Below, one piece after another: positions 17,301 to 26,556 of a stretch of DNA of 64,000 nucleotides. The position numbers were made by a program, and so were the translations under genes. The first letter of the stretch is position 1, and every line of letters starts with the position of its first letter. Below the pieces are notes generated by a model. It searched no databases and was not told the DNA's origin. It saw only the letters and a program-made list of their open reading frames with translations. The stretch spans positions 1 to 64,000 of the forward strand of contig CAYWGC010000006.1 in assembly GCA_964457755.1 (NCBI GenBank), written 5' to 3'. The stretch comes from Tharpella sp964457755 (GTDB lineage: Bacteria > Desulfobacterota > Anaeroferrophillalia > Anaeroferrophillales > Tharpellaceae).

Positions 17301-17322
17301 TTACAAATAATGTAACTATTTA
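17294..17322. terminator. Perfect hairpin at the end of the exporter operon
   Basis: Twelve-bp perfect arms (TAAATAGTTACA and its complement) with a 5-nt loop, overlapping the adaptor stop codon. The stem is A/T-rich and lacks a clear T-run, so it may be a weak terminator or a protein-binding palindrome. Confidence 0.4.
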
Positions 17323-17421
17323 GCGTGGATCTATAGTTAGCTTTTTCTGTTCCCTGATGGCTAAATATCGTTTTAAAGAGGTCGACGAACTCTTAAGTCG
17401 AAAAGATTGAGGTATAATTCT

Positions 17422-19296
17422 ATGAGCGAACATAAGACAATTCTGGTGGTCAATGATAACAAGGCTAATATTGATGTCGTCCTGGGTTTACTTGAGGATT
17501 ATGATCTGCTGGTCGCCCAGGATGGGCCGAGTGCTCTCGATATTCTCAAAGAGGAGATCGTAGATCTTATTCTTTTGGATATCATGATGCCGGGTAACGG
17601 TGGCTTCCAGATCTGCCGGGAACTTAAAAAAAATCGAGAAACCAGAGATATCCCGGTGATTTTTATTACAGCCAAAAGCGATGAGCTCTCAATTGAAAAG
17701 GGCTATGAGATTGGCGGCGAAGATTATGTGACAAAACCCTTTAAGCCGAGAGAGTTGCGGGCCCGGATAAAAAACCAGCTTGATCATAGGGAACTGGTGC
17801 AAAAATTAGCCCGCAGCGAAGATAAATATCGCTCGATGATGGAAGCGATGGCAGATCCAGTCTATATCTGTGGTCAGGATTTTCGCATCGAATATATGAA
17901 TCCTGTGATGCTTAAAAGAACCGGCCGGGATGCCACAGGCGAATTCTGTTATAAAGCCTTGCATGGCTTTGATGAAGCTTGCTCATGGTGTCGGAGTACG
18001 GCTTCTGAGCGGGGCAAATCTTTTGAGATCGACATCTTAAGTCCTCAAGACAACCACTCCTACCACCTTGTATTTGCGCCGATTGCAAGATCAGATGGTA
18101 CGATTTCGGAGATGGTCATCTTTCGCGATACGACGCAACTGAAAAAACTTGAAGAACAGCTGCGTCAGGCCCAGAAAATGGAGGCCATGGGTACCCTGGC
18201 GGCTGGCATTGCTCATGATTTTAATAATCTTCTAACTGGTGTAATAGCTTTTGCCGTGTTTGCCCAGGGCCATTCTCCAGCAGGTTGTGAGGCGTATGCA
18301 GATCTCGATGAAGTGCTTACGGGTCTTCATAAAATGGCTTTTCTGGTCAGTCAGATTCTGGCCTTCAGTCGTAAGGGGGTCTTCCCGGTGCGGGCTCTTG
18401 AACCTTCTTTGGTCGTTAAGCAAGCCTTGGCTGAAATACGCTTAACTTTACCGGCATCGATTAAACTTATACTAGATATCGATCCTCGCTGTGGAGAGAT
18501 TGAGGCTGACTCGAAACAGATCCATAACACTGTCGCCCAGCTTTGTAAAAATGCTTTGCAGGCGATGGATTTTGCCAACGGAATCCTGGCGATTAAGCTG
18601 CAGCGTCAGAAGGTGAGTGCCATCGAAGTTGCCGGAGAGCCAGATGTTGAGGCTGGCGATTTTGTCGTGTTAAGGGTCAGTGATACGGGATGTGGTATGG
18701 ATAAAGAAACCATTGCTCACATCTTTGAGCCCTATTTTACAACCCGGGATGTGGGGCAGGGTTCAGGTCTCGGATTGGCCGTTATGCATGGTGTAGTCAA
18801 AAGATCGCATGGTTTTGTCCGGGTCGTAAGCGAGCCAGGAAAAGGCAGCACTTTCTCTATTTTTATGCCGGCTCTGGAAAAAGTTGAGACTCTAAAGATT
18901 GACGAGAAAAAACCGCTGGCGACAGGCACGGAGAGGATTTTAGTGGCCGATGAGGAGGGCATGATCGCGAGGATGAATAAAGCTGTTCTGGGCCGTCTCG
19001 GTTATGAGGTTACTGCCGTCACTGCGAGCTCAGAGGTCTTAGAACTGATCCGTAAAGAGCCGGATCACTTTGACCTGCTCTTGATCAGCCAGAATCTTGC
19101 CCCTCTCTCAGGGTCCGAACTGGCTTGTGCAGCCCTCAAAATAAAACCCGAAATGCTGATTGTTCTGGGCGTTGATTACAGCTCAACCATAACCGAAAAA
19201 GAGACTTTGGCCATCGGCATTAAAAAATATGTGCAAAAACCTTTAGATAGAACAGCTCTGGCCCGGATTGTCCGCCAGGTGCTGGATGCAAATTAA
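17422..19296 (+). CDS. Hybrid sensor histidine kinase (REC-PAS-HisKA-HATPase-degenerate REC)
   Basis: A 624-residue cytosolic signalling protein without membrane segments. The N-terminal receiver has its phospho-acceptor Asp in LILLDIMMPG (residue 53). A PAS domain (about 135-240) with a Cys-rich CSWC motif follows, then the kinase domain with its phosphorylated His in GIAHDFNNLL (about 265) and an ATPase with DTGCGMD and GSGLGLA boxes. The C-terminal receiver has lost its acceptor: LLLISQNLAPLSG carries Gln where Asp is expected. ATG 17422 has GAGG upstream; TTG 17407 is less likely. Its response partner is not evident. Next is an ABC ATPase gene 1 nt away. Confidence 0.88.
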   Translation: MSEHKTILVVNDNKANIDVVLGLLEDYDLLVAQDGPSALDILKEEIVDLILLDIMMPGNGGFQICRELKKNRETRDIPVIFITAKSDELSIEKGYEIGGEDYVTKPFKPRELRARIKNQLDHRELVQKLARSEDKYRSMMEAMADPVYICGQDFRIEYMNPVMLKRTGRDATGEFCYKALHGFDEACSWCRSTASERGKSFEIDILSPQDNHSYHLVFAPIARSDGTISEMVIFRDTTQLKKLEEQLRQAQKMEAMGTLAAGIAHDFNNLLTGVIAFAVFAQGHSPAGCEAYADLDEVLTGLHKMAFLVSQILAFSRKGVFPVRALEPSLVVKQALAEIRLTLPASIKLILDIDPRCGEIEADSKQIHNTVAQLCKNALQAMDFANGILAIKLQRQKVSAIEVAGEPDVEAGDFVVLRVSDTGCGMDKETIAHIFEPYFTTRDVGQGSGLGLAVMHGVVKRSHGFVRVVSEPGKGSTFSIFMPALEKVETLKIDEKKPLATGTERILVADEEGMIARMNKAVLGRLGYEVTAVTASSEVLELIRKEPDHFDLLLISQNLAPLSGSELACAALKIKPEMLIVLGVDYSSTITEKETLAIGIKKYVQKPLDRTALARIVRQVLDAN

Positions 19297-19297
19297 G

Positions 19298-20896
19298 ATG
19301 AGCGAATCTCTCCTTACAATAAAGGAGCTCTCTGTCGCCTTTGGCACCGGATCTGAGCGGGTTCTGGCGGTCGATCGTATCTCTTTTAAAATCGACCGCT
19401 GTGAAACTCTGGCTCTGGTCGGGGAGAGCGGTTCTGGTAAGTCGGTGACGGCGCACTCTATTTTACAGCTCTTGCCTTATCCCGAGGCCTCGCATCCGGG
19501 GCAAGGGCAAATTATATTTGGCGGACAGAACCTTCTGGGGCTTTCCGAAAAAGAGATGCAAAGTCTGCGCGGCGGCCGCATCGGCATGATCTTTCAAGAG
19601 CCCATGACTTCGTTAAATCCTCTGCATACAATTGTTCGGCAGATCAGTGAAAGTCTAAGGCTGCATCGCGGCGGTTGGCGGCGTGAGGAGTTACGTTCAA
19701 AGTCGCAGGAGCTTTTAGAAGTGGTAGGCATTGAAGATGCGGGTCGGCGCCTTGATGCTTATCCGCATGAACTTTCCGGAGGCCAACGCCAGCGGGTGAT
19801 GATTGCAATGGCGCTTGCCAACGAACCCGATCTTTTGATCGCCGATGAACCGACAACCGCGCTTGATGTCACGGTGCAGGCGCAGGTCCTTGATCTTTTG
19901 CGTGAACTTAAAGAACGTTTAGGGATGTCTATTCTTTTGATAACCCACGATCTAGGTATGGTGCGCCATCATGCCGACCGGGTTGCGGTCATGACCCACG
20001 GCCAAGTTGTCGAGGTTGGCGATTGCCGGCAGATTTTTTCCTCCCCACAGCACCCCTATACCAGAAAACTGCTCGACGCCGAGCCCTCGGGCCAGCCGCT
20101 GGCGGTCGTCGCTAAAGCTGACCCTCTGCTTAAAGCCGAAGATGTAAAGGTCTGGTTTCCGATTAAAAAAGGGTTTTGGCAGCGTACCTGTGATTATGTC
20201 AAGGCCGTGGACGGAGTTTCTCTGACAATTCGTCCCGGTGAAAGTCTGGGGGTTGTCGGCGAGAGTGGTTCGGGGAAATCGACTTTAGGCTTTGCCCTTT
20301 TACGACTTTTGCCAGCCGTGGGTAAAATCTCCTTTGCCGGGCGCGAGATTTCAGCTCCTGGTTTACGCGATCTGCGTTCTTTGCGGCGCCATTTCCAAGT
20401 GGTTTTTCAAGATCCTTTTGCGAGCTTGAATCCGCGGATGACGGTGGCCCAGATAGTGGCGGAAGGTCTGCAGTTGCATAATATCGGCACCGTTGCGGAA
20501 CGCCGGCAAATGGTGGCTGAGGTGCTGGTCGAGGTTGGTCTCGAAGAGGCTTTCATGCGGCGTTATCCGCATGAGTTTTCCGGAGGCCAGCGTCAACGTA
20601 TCGCCATCGCCCGGGCCCTGGTCTTAAAACCGCAGCTGATTGTCCTGGATGAACCCACCTCGTCACTTGACCGCTCGGTTCAGGCTCAGGTTCTTGATCT
20701 CTTGCGCAATCTTCAGGCCAAGCATAATCTCTCCTACCTTTTTATCTCGCATGATCTCAAAGTTATCCGGGCCCTCTGTCATCGGGTGATGGTCCTGCAT
20801 CAGGGCCGCATCGTCGAAGAGGGCTCTACCGAAAAACTTTTTCAAGCCCCTGAACATCCCTATACGCAAACTCTACTCGCGGCCGCCTTTGCTTAA
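19298..20896 (+). CDS. Fused dual ATP-binding protein of oligopeptide-type ABC importer (YejF/GsiA-like)
   Basis: A 532-residue protein containing two complete ABC ATPase domains in tandem, as in YejF or GsiA, where they energise peptide or nickel uptake. Walker A occurs as GESGSGKSV and GESGSGKST, with signatures LSGGQRQRV and FSGGQRQRI. Walker B sequences end ADEPTTALD and LDEPTSSLD. Each half ends with the oligopeptide-type tail (HPYTRKLL, HPYTQTLL). No permease or binding-protein genes adjoin it. ATG 19298 begins one base after the kinase stop; the longer ORF from 19268 would overlap it and is not preferred. Confidence 0.88.
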   Translation: MSESLLTIKELSVAFGTGSERVLAVDRISFKIDRCETLALVGESGSGKSVTAHSILQLLPYPEASHPGQGQIIFGGQNLLGLSEKEMQSLRGGRIGMIFQEPMTSLNPLHTIVRQISESLRLHRGGWRREELRSKSQELLEVVGIEDAGRRLDAYPHELSGGQRQRVMIAMALANEPDLLIADEPTTALDVTVQAQVLDLLRELKERLGMSILLITHDLGMVRHHADRVAVMTHGQVVEVGDCRQIFSSPQHPYTRKLLDAEPSGQPLAVVAKADPLLKAEDVKVWFPIKKGFWQRTCDYVKAVDGVSLTIRPGESLGVVGESGSGKSTLGFALLRLLPAVGKISFAGREISAPGLRDLRSLRRHFQVVFQDPFASLNPRMTVAQIVAEGLQLHNIGTVAERRQMVAEVLVEVGLEEAFMRRYPHEFSGGQRQRIAIARALVLKPQLIVLDEPTSSLDRSVQAQVLDLLRNLQAKHNLSYLFISHDLKVIRALCHRVMVLHQGRIVEEGSTEKLFQAPEHPYTQTLLAAAFA

Positions 20897-20993
20897 TACA
20901 CCTAAGTCTCTTTACACCAGTTTTGCCAGGAATTTTGTTGCCGGAATTAACTGCAGAGGTTTATCATCCTTCATTTTTAAGTACATCTTAAAA

Positions 20994-21005
20994 TACTCGC
21001 GAGTA
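20994..21005. promoter_or_regulatory. Short perfect palindrome upstream of the MFS gene
   Basis: TACTCGCGAGTA is a 12-bp perfect palindrome about 70 nt before the MFS start, within an A/T-rich presumptive promoter region. It may be an operator, but no regulator gene is adjacent. Confidence 0.25.
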
Positions 21006-21074
21006 AATTAAAATTAACTTAAAAATGTCAGTGATTATTTGTCAATTTTTTATTCATGGAAGGTAGTTATCACA

Positions 21075-22325
21075 ATGTCAGAAAATAGTAAGAGTTCTGC
21101 TGCAAAACTACACTATTCATGGATCATCTCTGTGACCGGGGCTGCAGTCCTCTTCTCCTGTCTCGGTTTGGGACGTTTCTCTTTGGGTATGCTCCTGCCT
21201 TCAATGGGGGTTACTCTCGATCTTTCCAACTCGCAAATGGGACTGATTGGCACTTGTAATTTTGTTGGTTACATGTTGGCCGTAGCTCTGGCCGGGGTGG
21301 TCACGAAACATCTGGGTGCCCGCCGGACGATCACCTTTGGCCTTCTCATGGTAGGTTTGACAATGGTCGCCATAAGCTGGGCTAGAACTGTTTTTGCCGT
21401 GCAAACGCTCTATTTCTTAACCGGAGTCGGCAGCGGGCTTGCCAATGTGCCGATGATGGGGTTGGTTTCGCACTGGTTTTTGAAAAGCACGCGCGGACGG
21501 GCAGCGGGCATTATGCTTTCGGGCAATGGTCTGGCGATTGTTTTCGCCGGTTTTTTTGTCCCCTTTATAAATCGCTCTTTGGGAGCCGAAGGCTGGCGTT
21601 CGGGTTGGTTGATTATGGGCTTGATGTCGGCGGTAATAGCACTTTTGGCCTTTCTGCTGCTGCGAAACGAACCTGGAGAGAAAAATTTGTCGCCTCTGGG
21701 AAAAGCTCCAGCCCCAAGCCTTGCAAAAGATGATGGCTTGTCGGAAAAAGCTAAACCCAAGACCCATCGCGGGACCCTGATCCATCTTGGTCTGGTCTAC
21801 GCTATTTTTGGCGCTACTTATGTTGTCTACGCCACCTTTATCGTGGTTTCGATGGTCAATGAGCGCGGTTTTGGTGAAGGTGTGGCCGGCAGTTTCTGGG
21901 CTGCGGTCGGTTTCTTAGGGGTTTTTTCGGGACCGCTTTTTGGTTGGATATCGGATCATTTCGGTCGTAAACGGGGAATTATAATTGCCTACTCCCTGTT
22001 TACCATCTCTTACGCGTTGGTGGCAACCGATCTGCCTGATGTTTTTCTCTATATTTCGGTCTTCATTTTCGGGGTTTCAATCTGGAGTCTGCCGACTATT
22101 ATGTCGGCTGCCGTCGGTGATTATATGGGGCCGGCTCAGGCCGCAAAATCGTTCGCTTTTATCACCCTCTTTTTCGGTGGCGGTCAGATCATCGGGCCGG
22201 CTTTAGCCGGCTATCTGGCCGATCTTACCGGTTCCTTTAATACCGCTTTCGGACTTTGTGCCGGTCTGACTGCTGCCGGGGTAGGGCTGACGCTTTTTTT
22301 ACGCTCTCCGCAGGATTCAAAATAG
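21075..22325 (+). CDS. Major facilitator superfamily transporter
   Basis: A 416-residue integral membrane transporter with about twelve helices in two halves separated by a charged loop near 195-225. The MFS loop motif appears in the second half as GWISDHFGRKRG. The architecture resembles the YbfB/OFA-like anion or sugar-acid group, but substrate cannot be read from sequence. ATG 21075 follows GGAAGG; the longer ORF from TTG 21039 lacks a ribosome site. It is followed by a P-type ATPase pseudogene. Confidence 0.85.
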   Translation: MSENSKSSAAKLHYSWIISVTGAAVLFSCLGLGRFSLGMLLPSMGVTLDLSNSQMGLIGTCNFVGYMLAVALAGVVTKHLGARRTITFGLLMVGLTMVAISWARTVFAVQTLYFLTGVGSGLANVPMMGLVSHWFLKSTRGRAAGIMLSGNGLAIVFAGFFVPFINRSLGAEGWRSGWLIMGLMSAVIALLAFLLLRNEPGEKNLSPLGKAPAPSLAKDDGLSEKAKPKTHRGTLIHLGLVYAIFGATYVVYATFIVVSMVNERGFGEGVAGSFWAAVGFLGVFSGPLFGWISDHFGRKRGIIIAYSLFTISYALVATDLPDVFLYISVFIFGVSIWSLPTIMSAAVGDYMGPAQAAKSFAFITLFFGGGQIIGPALAGYLADLTGSFNTAFGLCAGLTAAGVGLTLFLRSPQDSK

Positions 22326-22336
22326 GTTTTTTACTC

Positions 22337-22849
22337 ATGATGCCTTACTATCAACAATCCCGGGAAGAGTTATTTACAAGTCTTGCTTGTGACGCTGCCG
22401 GATTGAGTTAAGCCGAAGTTGAACAGCGTTTAAAGCATTACGGGCCCAACCGCCTGCGTGAAGCCCCGCCTCCGCATCCCTTATTAATCTTTTTCGATCA
22501 GTTCAAAAGTTTTATTATCTATATCCTTCTGTTTGCGGTTGCATTCACACTGTCTATCGGCGAATATATCGACTCTCTGATCATTATTGTTATTGTTCTG
22601 ATTAATGCCCTGATCGGTTTTTTTCAGAGGAGTACGGCGCACGGCCCGCTCTCTGGCCGCCTTAAGAGAGCTGACCGAGGTCATGGCGACCGTGTTGCGG
22701 GCTGGGGCCTCTTGATGTATACGCCGCTGGCGCACTATTTCAAACTTGTTCCCTTAAACCTTGTCGATATCGCAAAACTTCTTAGCGGGGGCCTGGTTTT
22801 CTATCTGATTTTCCGGCTCTACCAAACCGTAAATAATTTATTGTCCTAA
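22337..22849 (+). pseudogene. P-type cation ATPase gene remnant, internally deleted
   Basis: Translation from ATG 22337 gives the N-terminal cation-ATPase domain: GLS, a TAA stop, then AEVEQRLKHYGPNRLREAP and transmembrane stretches ending LIIIVIVLINALIGFFQ. A frame change near 22628 restores SLAALRELTEVMATVLRAGA. The reading then jumps to the extreme C terminus of such pumps, MYTPLAHYFKLVPLNLVD to a stop at 22847-22849. The phosphorylation (DKTGT) and ATP-binding domains, several hundred residues, are missing. One stop, at least one frameshift and a large deletion make this a clear dead gene. It probably encoded a calcium- or magnesium-type pump. Confidence 0.85.
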
Positions 22850-22866
22850 AAAGGCTTAATTTAAAG

Positions 22867-25443
22867 CTATTTATCCCATTGGATAACCCCCCCCGAGGGG
22901 GCGTTGGGGTTTGGCGATGGGCCGGAATCGATAATTGTCTGCCAGCCCTGGTTGGGATTCTGGTTGCCAACCGGTTGTGGCGTTGGCGGAGGAGCCGGTT
23001 GGGGTGGAGTAGACGGAGGTGTCGGTTGTGGTGGCGCTGGGGTTCCCGGTTGGGGCGCAGGGGTTGGTTTTACCGGAGGTGCGGGTTGTGACCCCGCTTT
23101 AGCAACCTCGATCTGGCCGATAAAAGGTTTGAGGCCGATACCGGTAATGGTTAGCTGGATTGCACCCGGCGCGATTTCGGGTAGTTCAAAACGAGCCTTT
23201 CCGGAGACCGCCTGAGTTATCATTTGCAGCTCATTGCCGTTGTTGTCATCACGATAAAGAGCCACCCGGGCATTTGGAGCCAGGTTCTCTATAGCGATCT
23301 TTTTGCCCTTGGTTAAAGTCGCAATTGTGGTTGGAAATTTGGGCTGCTGGGTTTGAGGCGCATTAAATTGAACGAAGGCTTCGGGATCACCAAAGAGATG
23401 GAAAAGGAGAAGACTTTGCTTGGTCTGCTCATTCTGGGGTGAAGGTGCCAGGTTTTGATAAAGGTAGAGTTTTCCCTGGTTTAAAATCTCGCCGAGACGT
23501 TGCCCCTGGCCCGGTTTATAAAGTTGCGGGGTCGGCAGATCTTTGCTCCAGTCGGGGTCGTTGGATTGGTTGTGAAAGCTTATGTAATCTTTGAGAAAGG
23601 CGCTGTATAAGCCGTGAGTAAGGTAGTCGTTGTACCAGGAGTAACTGACATCGACGGCGGCCATGACGGCATGTGCACCCCCCTGTCTGTGAGTGAGCAG
23701 CTCTCTGGTGAAATTCTTGCCGCTGAACGGAGCTAGTTGATTCTGATATTTCTCTTCCGTATTGTAGCGACCGGTCAGACAGTTGATTGAGAGAAAGAGG
23801 GGTTGAAATGTGTTGTTTTGCAGCTTTAGAACTTCCGGCACGGCCCAGAAAGGATCACCCCAGCCGAGTTCAAAACCATGATCACGATGCTGCACCAGAG
23901 CGACTCCCTGGTTGATTTGGTCGGAGACCCGGCGGCTGGCCTCTTGGTCGGAGATAAAGAAATTAACCACTCGACTACTGAGTTCTTCGCCGCTCCAGAG
24001 CAGACCCCGGTTATTCCAGCGGCCGCTGGCGCTGATCCCGCCGGGATTAACCAGGGCGCGGATGCATTGGTGGCCACTTTTTTCAAAATAGCAGGCTATA
24101 GCATCAGCGGTTTCACAGAACAGGCGATCGGCAACCCCATCCGGTTTTTGTTTACTGGTACCATCCTGAAGCTGCCCGGCCACCAGGATGCGGCCATAGG
24201 GACCGGTGGTTGGCAGATCGCGGTCCATGGTCAGAAGTTTATCGAGCATAATCTCGAGTTCGGCCGCATTGGTGGCTGGCAGGCGGCCGTGAAAGAGGTC
24301 GGGCAGGAGATCGTTGTCGTCGCGACAGGCCATGAAAAGATCGGAATAACCGCCGTTCAGGGTTTTAAAATAGAAGCCTTCAACCCCAAGATTGCGGCGC
24401 TGATCGCCGATCAGAAGGAGGTAGAGGGGGTATTCTTTTTCGGGCAAATTCCTTAGATAGGCGACCAGTTCCTGGTGGTTTGGAGCACCTTTTTGGGCCG
24501 CGGGAATCCTCGAGGTTGGCACCTCAATAACGCGATAACCTTTTTGCCGTTTCCAGGAACAGAACTCTTTGAGTTTGGGGCTTGTTGCAAACTGATCGGC
24601 AAAGATCAGCATGTAGATCTCAGGCTCTTTTTTTGCGGCATCGGTTGTCAGGTCCCGGGTTTTGGGAATACAGGAGAAGATGCCGCTCTGGTAACTCCGG
24701 TCAAAATTGGGAGATGATAATGAGTCCGACGTATTTAACCCTTTCCGGTTTTGTCGGTTTTGGGGATGCAATTCGATATCAAGGGTGGAGTGTGGGGTGG
24801 CTTCGATAACCCTTCTTAAGGGGTTAAAACGTAAAGGTGTAAAACGGATCTCTAATAGATCGTGATCCCGCAGGCGAATCCGCCGGGCGGCAATAAGACG
24901 TTCAGCCGGATATATTTGATCTTTCTGGTAGAGGGTTTCGTTAATGGCAAAGTCGGGTTCGGGGTTCTGTAGTGATTGGGGCAGCTGGTACTGATCGCTG
25001 GGGGCCGCCTGGCTGGGCACTAAGAAGAAATCATTTAAAACAATCTTTTCACTTTCATTGACGGTTACAGTAAAGTCGTAATCCTTGGGAATTTCAAGAA
25101 AGATTGTCTTGATCGGCAGGGCTGGCTGGCCAATGGCAGTTGCCGGAGCGCAGTCCCCAACTTCAAGCAGATCATAGTTTTTATCAAGACCTTTCGTGCG
25201 ATTGTGAAGCAGATTGAAAATTTCATAATCGATAGTTACGGTTTTGTGGATGCCTTTGAGGTTTGCCTTTCTGATTCTGGTTTGCGGGGTTTTGAGCTCA
25301 TTTTTCAGGGCTTTGCTGGCGACTCCACCCGGGGCTGAGGCCTGTAGAGAGAGCCACTCGCCCGCCTCCGCCGTAAGACTGATGTTAAAGAGGGCAAATG
25401 CGCCTAAAATTAACAATAGAGTAAAGCTGAACCGTGATTTCAT
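22867..25443 (-). CDS. Secreted gingipain-like cysteine protease (peptidase family C25)
   Basis: An 858-residue exported protein with a signal peptide (1-27), a C25-type propeptide region (about 65-230) and a catalytic domain (about 275-690). The His-Cys dyad is placed at H522 (QHRDHGFELGWGDP) and C555 (LFLSINCLTGRYN). A small beta domain (about 700-782) follows, then a Pro-rich linker (about 787-830) and a tail with the motif W834-Q-T-I-I-D shared with the two neighbouring proteases. Gingipains of Bacteroidota leave the cell by type IX secretion; no such tail is recognisable here. The gene follows a free-standing propeptide paralogue by 33 nt, probably as one operon. The ribosome site GGGAG precedes ATG 25443. 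Confidence 0.85.
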   Translation of the reverse strand: MKSRFSFTLLLILGAFALFNISLTAEAGEWLSLQASAPGGVASKALKNELKTPQTRIRKANLKGIHKTVTIDYEIFNLLHNRTKGLDKNYDLLEVGDCAPATAIGQPALPIKTIFLEIPKDYDFTVTVNESEKIVLNDFFLVPSQAAPSDQYQLPQSLQNPEPDFAINETLYQKDQIYPAERLIAARRIRLRDHDLLEIRFTPLRFNPLRRVIEATPHSTLDIELHPQNRQNRKGLNTSDSLSSPNFDRSYQSGIFSCIPKTRDLTTDAAKKEPEIYMLIFADQFATSPKLKEFCSWKRQKGYRVIEVPTSRIPAAQKGAPNHQELVAYLRNLPEKEYPLYLLLIGDQRRNLGVEGFYFKTLNGGYSDLFMACRDDNDLLPDLFHGRLPATNAAELEIMLDKLLTMDRDLPTTGPYGRILVAGQLQDGTSKQKPDGVADRLFCETADAIACYFEKSGHQCIRALVNPGGISASGRWNNRGLLWSGEELSSRVVNFFISDQEASRRVSDQINQGVALVQHRDHGFELGWGDPFWAVPEVLKLQNNTFQPLFLSINCLTGRYNTEEKYQNQLAPFSGKNFTRELLTHRQGGAHAVMAAVDVSYSWYNDYLTHGLYSAFLKDYISFHNQSNDPDWSKDLPTPQLYKPGQGQRLGEILNQGKLYLYQNLAPSPQNEQTKQSLLLFHLFGDPEAFVQFNAPQTQQPKFPTTIATLTKGKKIAIENLAPNARVALYRDDNNGNELQMITQAVSGKARFELPEIAPGAIQLTITGIGLKPFIGQIEVAKAGSQPAPPVKPTPAPQPGTPAPPQPTPPSTPPQPAPPPTPQPVGNQNPNQGWQTIIDSGPSPNPNAPSGGVIQWDK

Positions 25444-25476
25444 CCCTTTTTCTCCCTTGTTAGTGTGATCTGAAAA

Positions 25477-26277
25477 TTATTTGATCTCCTGGGGTTCTGA
25501 TGAAGCTCCAGCTTTTATCGGTTTCGGGTTGTCAGGTATTGTTTTTTCTTTGAGACTGGCTCTGAAAGTGACAGTCAGTTCAATTTCATAAGCAAAATCG
25601 ACCTGGTGCTGCTGCGGCTTGAAGAGCACCGGAGTGAACCTGATTTCAAGCAGGCGGCGTTGACGCAGTTTGATGATTTTTTCGCTCAAAATACGGGAAG
25701 CTGGATAAGTGTTGCAGCTTTGGTAGATTTCCTGGTTGATTGTGAAGCTTTGCTCGCTACTCTCGGGCGGCGCCAATTGGGCCGGCATAAGCAGAATATC
25801 CTCAACTGTATGAGTTTTTACGGCAACCAGCTCGATGTTATAATTTTTTAGATCTAAGTTCTCAGGAAACTCCAGAAAGAGGGTTCTGACCGGAAGTTTG
25901 GGGGCGCCAGGGTCGGATGAAAAACCGCAATCGCTAACCCCAAGCTGGCTGTATTCGACGTTGTTTAAGATGATGGGGAGCATGCGAAAGCTGAAAATTT
26001 TGTAGCTAATCGAGATTGTCTGGCTTGTAGGGTTGCGGCTGGCACTCATGCTTAAAGTGGGAGCCGGAGATTTCTCATCACTGGAACTTATATTAACCCA
26101 AAAGTTGGTATTACTGGCGATCTCAGATCGTGCCGAGAGGGGATCGGTGGTTAAATTCAGCAAGAGTAGAATTGAAGAAAAAATTAGTAACTGACAAAAT
26201 ATTTTCTTGTTCTTTTTACCGGAAAATAGTCTCATAAAGACAATTATCGAGCTCAACCGGGTAAGATGATTTTTCAT
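25477..26277 (-). CDS. Exported free-standing C25 propeptide-like protein
   Basis: A 266-residue protein with a hydrophobic export segment (about 27-42, possible cut near residue 49). Residues about 85-235 align by eye with the propeptide region of the adjacent C25 protease: LPVRTLFLEFPEN against LPIKTIFLEIPKD, and LLEIRFTPVLFKP against LLEIRFTPLRFNP. There is no catalytic domain and it ends at residue 266 with a normal stop. C25 propeptides normally keep the enzyme inactive and help it fold, so a trans-acting inhibitor or chaperone is a reasonable inference; a gene duplicate decayed to its N-terminal part is the alternative. GGAGA lies 5 nt before ATG 26277. Confidence 0.72.
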   Translation of the reverse strand: MKNHLTRLSSIIVFMRLFSGKKNKKIFCQLLIFSSILLLLNLTTDPLSARSEIASNTNFWVNISSSDEKSPAPTLSMSASRNPTSQTISISYKIFSFRMLPIILNNVEYSQLGVSDCGFSSDPGAPKLPVRTLFLEFPENLDLKNYNIELVAVKTHTVEDILLMPAQLAPPESSEQSFTINQEIYQSCNTYPASRILSEKIIKLRQRRLLEIRFTPVLFKPQQHQVDFAYEIELTVTFRASLKEKTIPDNPKPIKAGASSEPQEIK

Positions 26278-26441
26278 AAACGTCTCCGTGTCGACAAGTA
26301 TTGCAGGATTATGCTGGATATTTATTGGAAACTACCTCTAAATTAATAGCTGCAAGTATCCTTTATATAGTTTGAAAAGTCAAATCGCAAAGTCTTTTAG
26401 AATTCATAACAGCAACCTTATTATTTGGAAATTCATTGTTT

Positions 26442-26468
26442 TTTCCAGAAAAAATGTTTTTCTGGAAA
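26442..26468 (+). promoter_or_regulatory. Perfect hairpin in the caspase-gene leader
   Basis: Twelve-bp arms TTTCCAGAAAAA and TTTTTCTGGAAA with a 3-nt loop, 89 nt before the caspase-like start and inside the divergent promoter region. It could be an operator palindrome or a leader-RNA hairpin. There is no T-run typical of a terminator. Confidence 0.4.
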
Positions 26469-26556
26469 GGATTTTAGTTTTATGTAATAATGGATGTTGA
26501 TTTAAAAAGATCTTTTGGCAAAGCTGTTACCTTTTATAGGGGTCAGGAGCGGGGCT

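Noticed and set aside
17357..17410. 17-codon ORF (starts MAKYRFKEVDELL) before the hybrid kinase
   Set aside because: No ribosome site and too short to judge; it could be a leader peptide but chance is as likely.
23878..24456. 192-codon plus-strand ORF inside the C25 protease gene
   Set aside because: Antisense to the catalytic domain; no recognisable protein features.
22867..25443. Type IX secretion signal on the gingipain-like protease
   Set aside because: The C-terminal tail does not resemble a Bacteroidota type IX domain; it ends in a Pro-rich linker and short motif.
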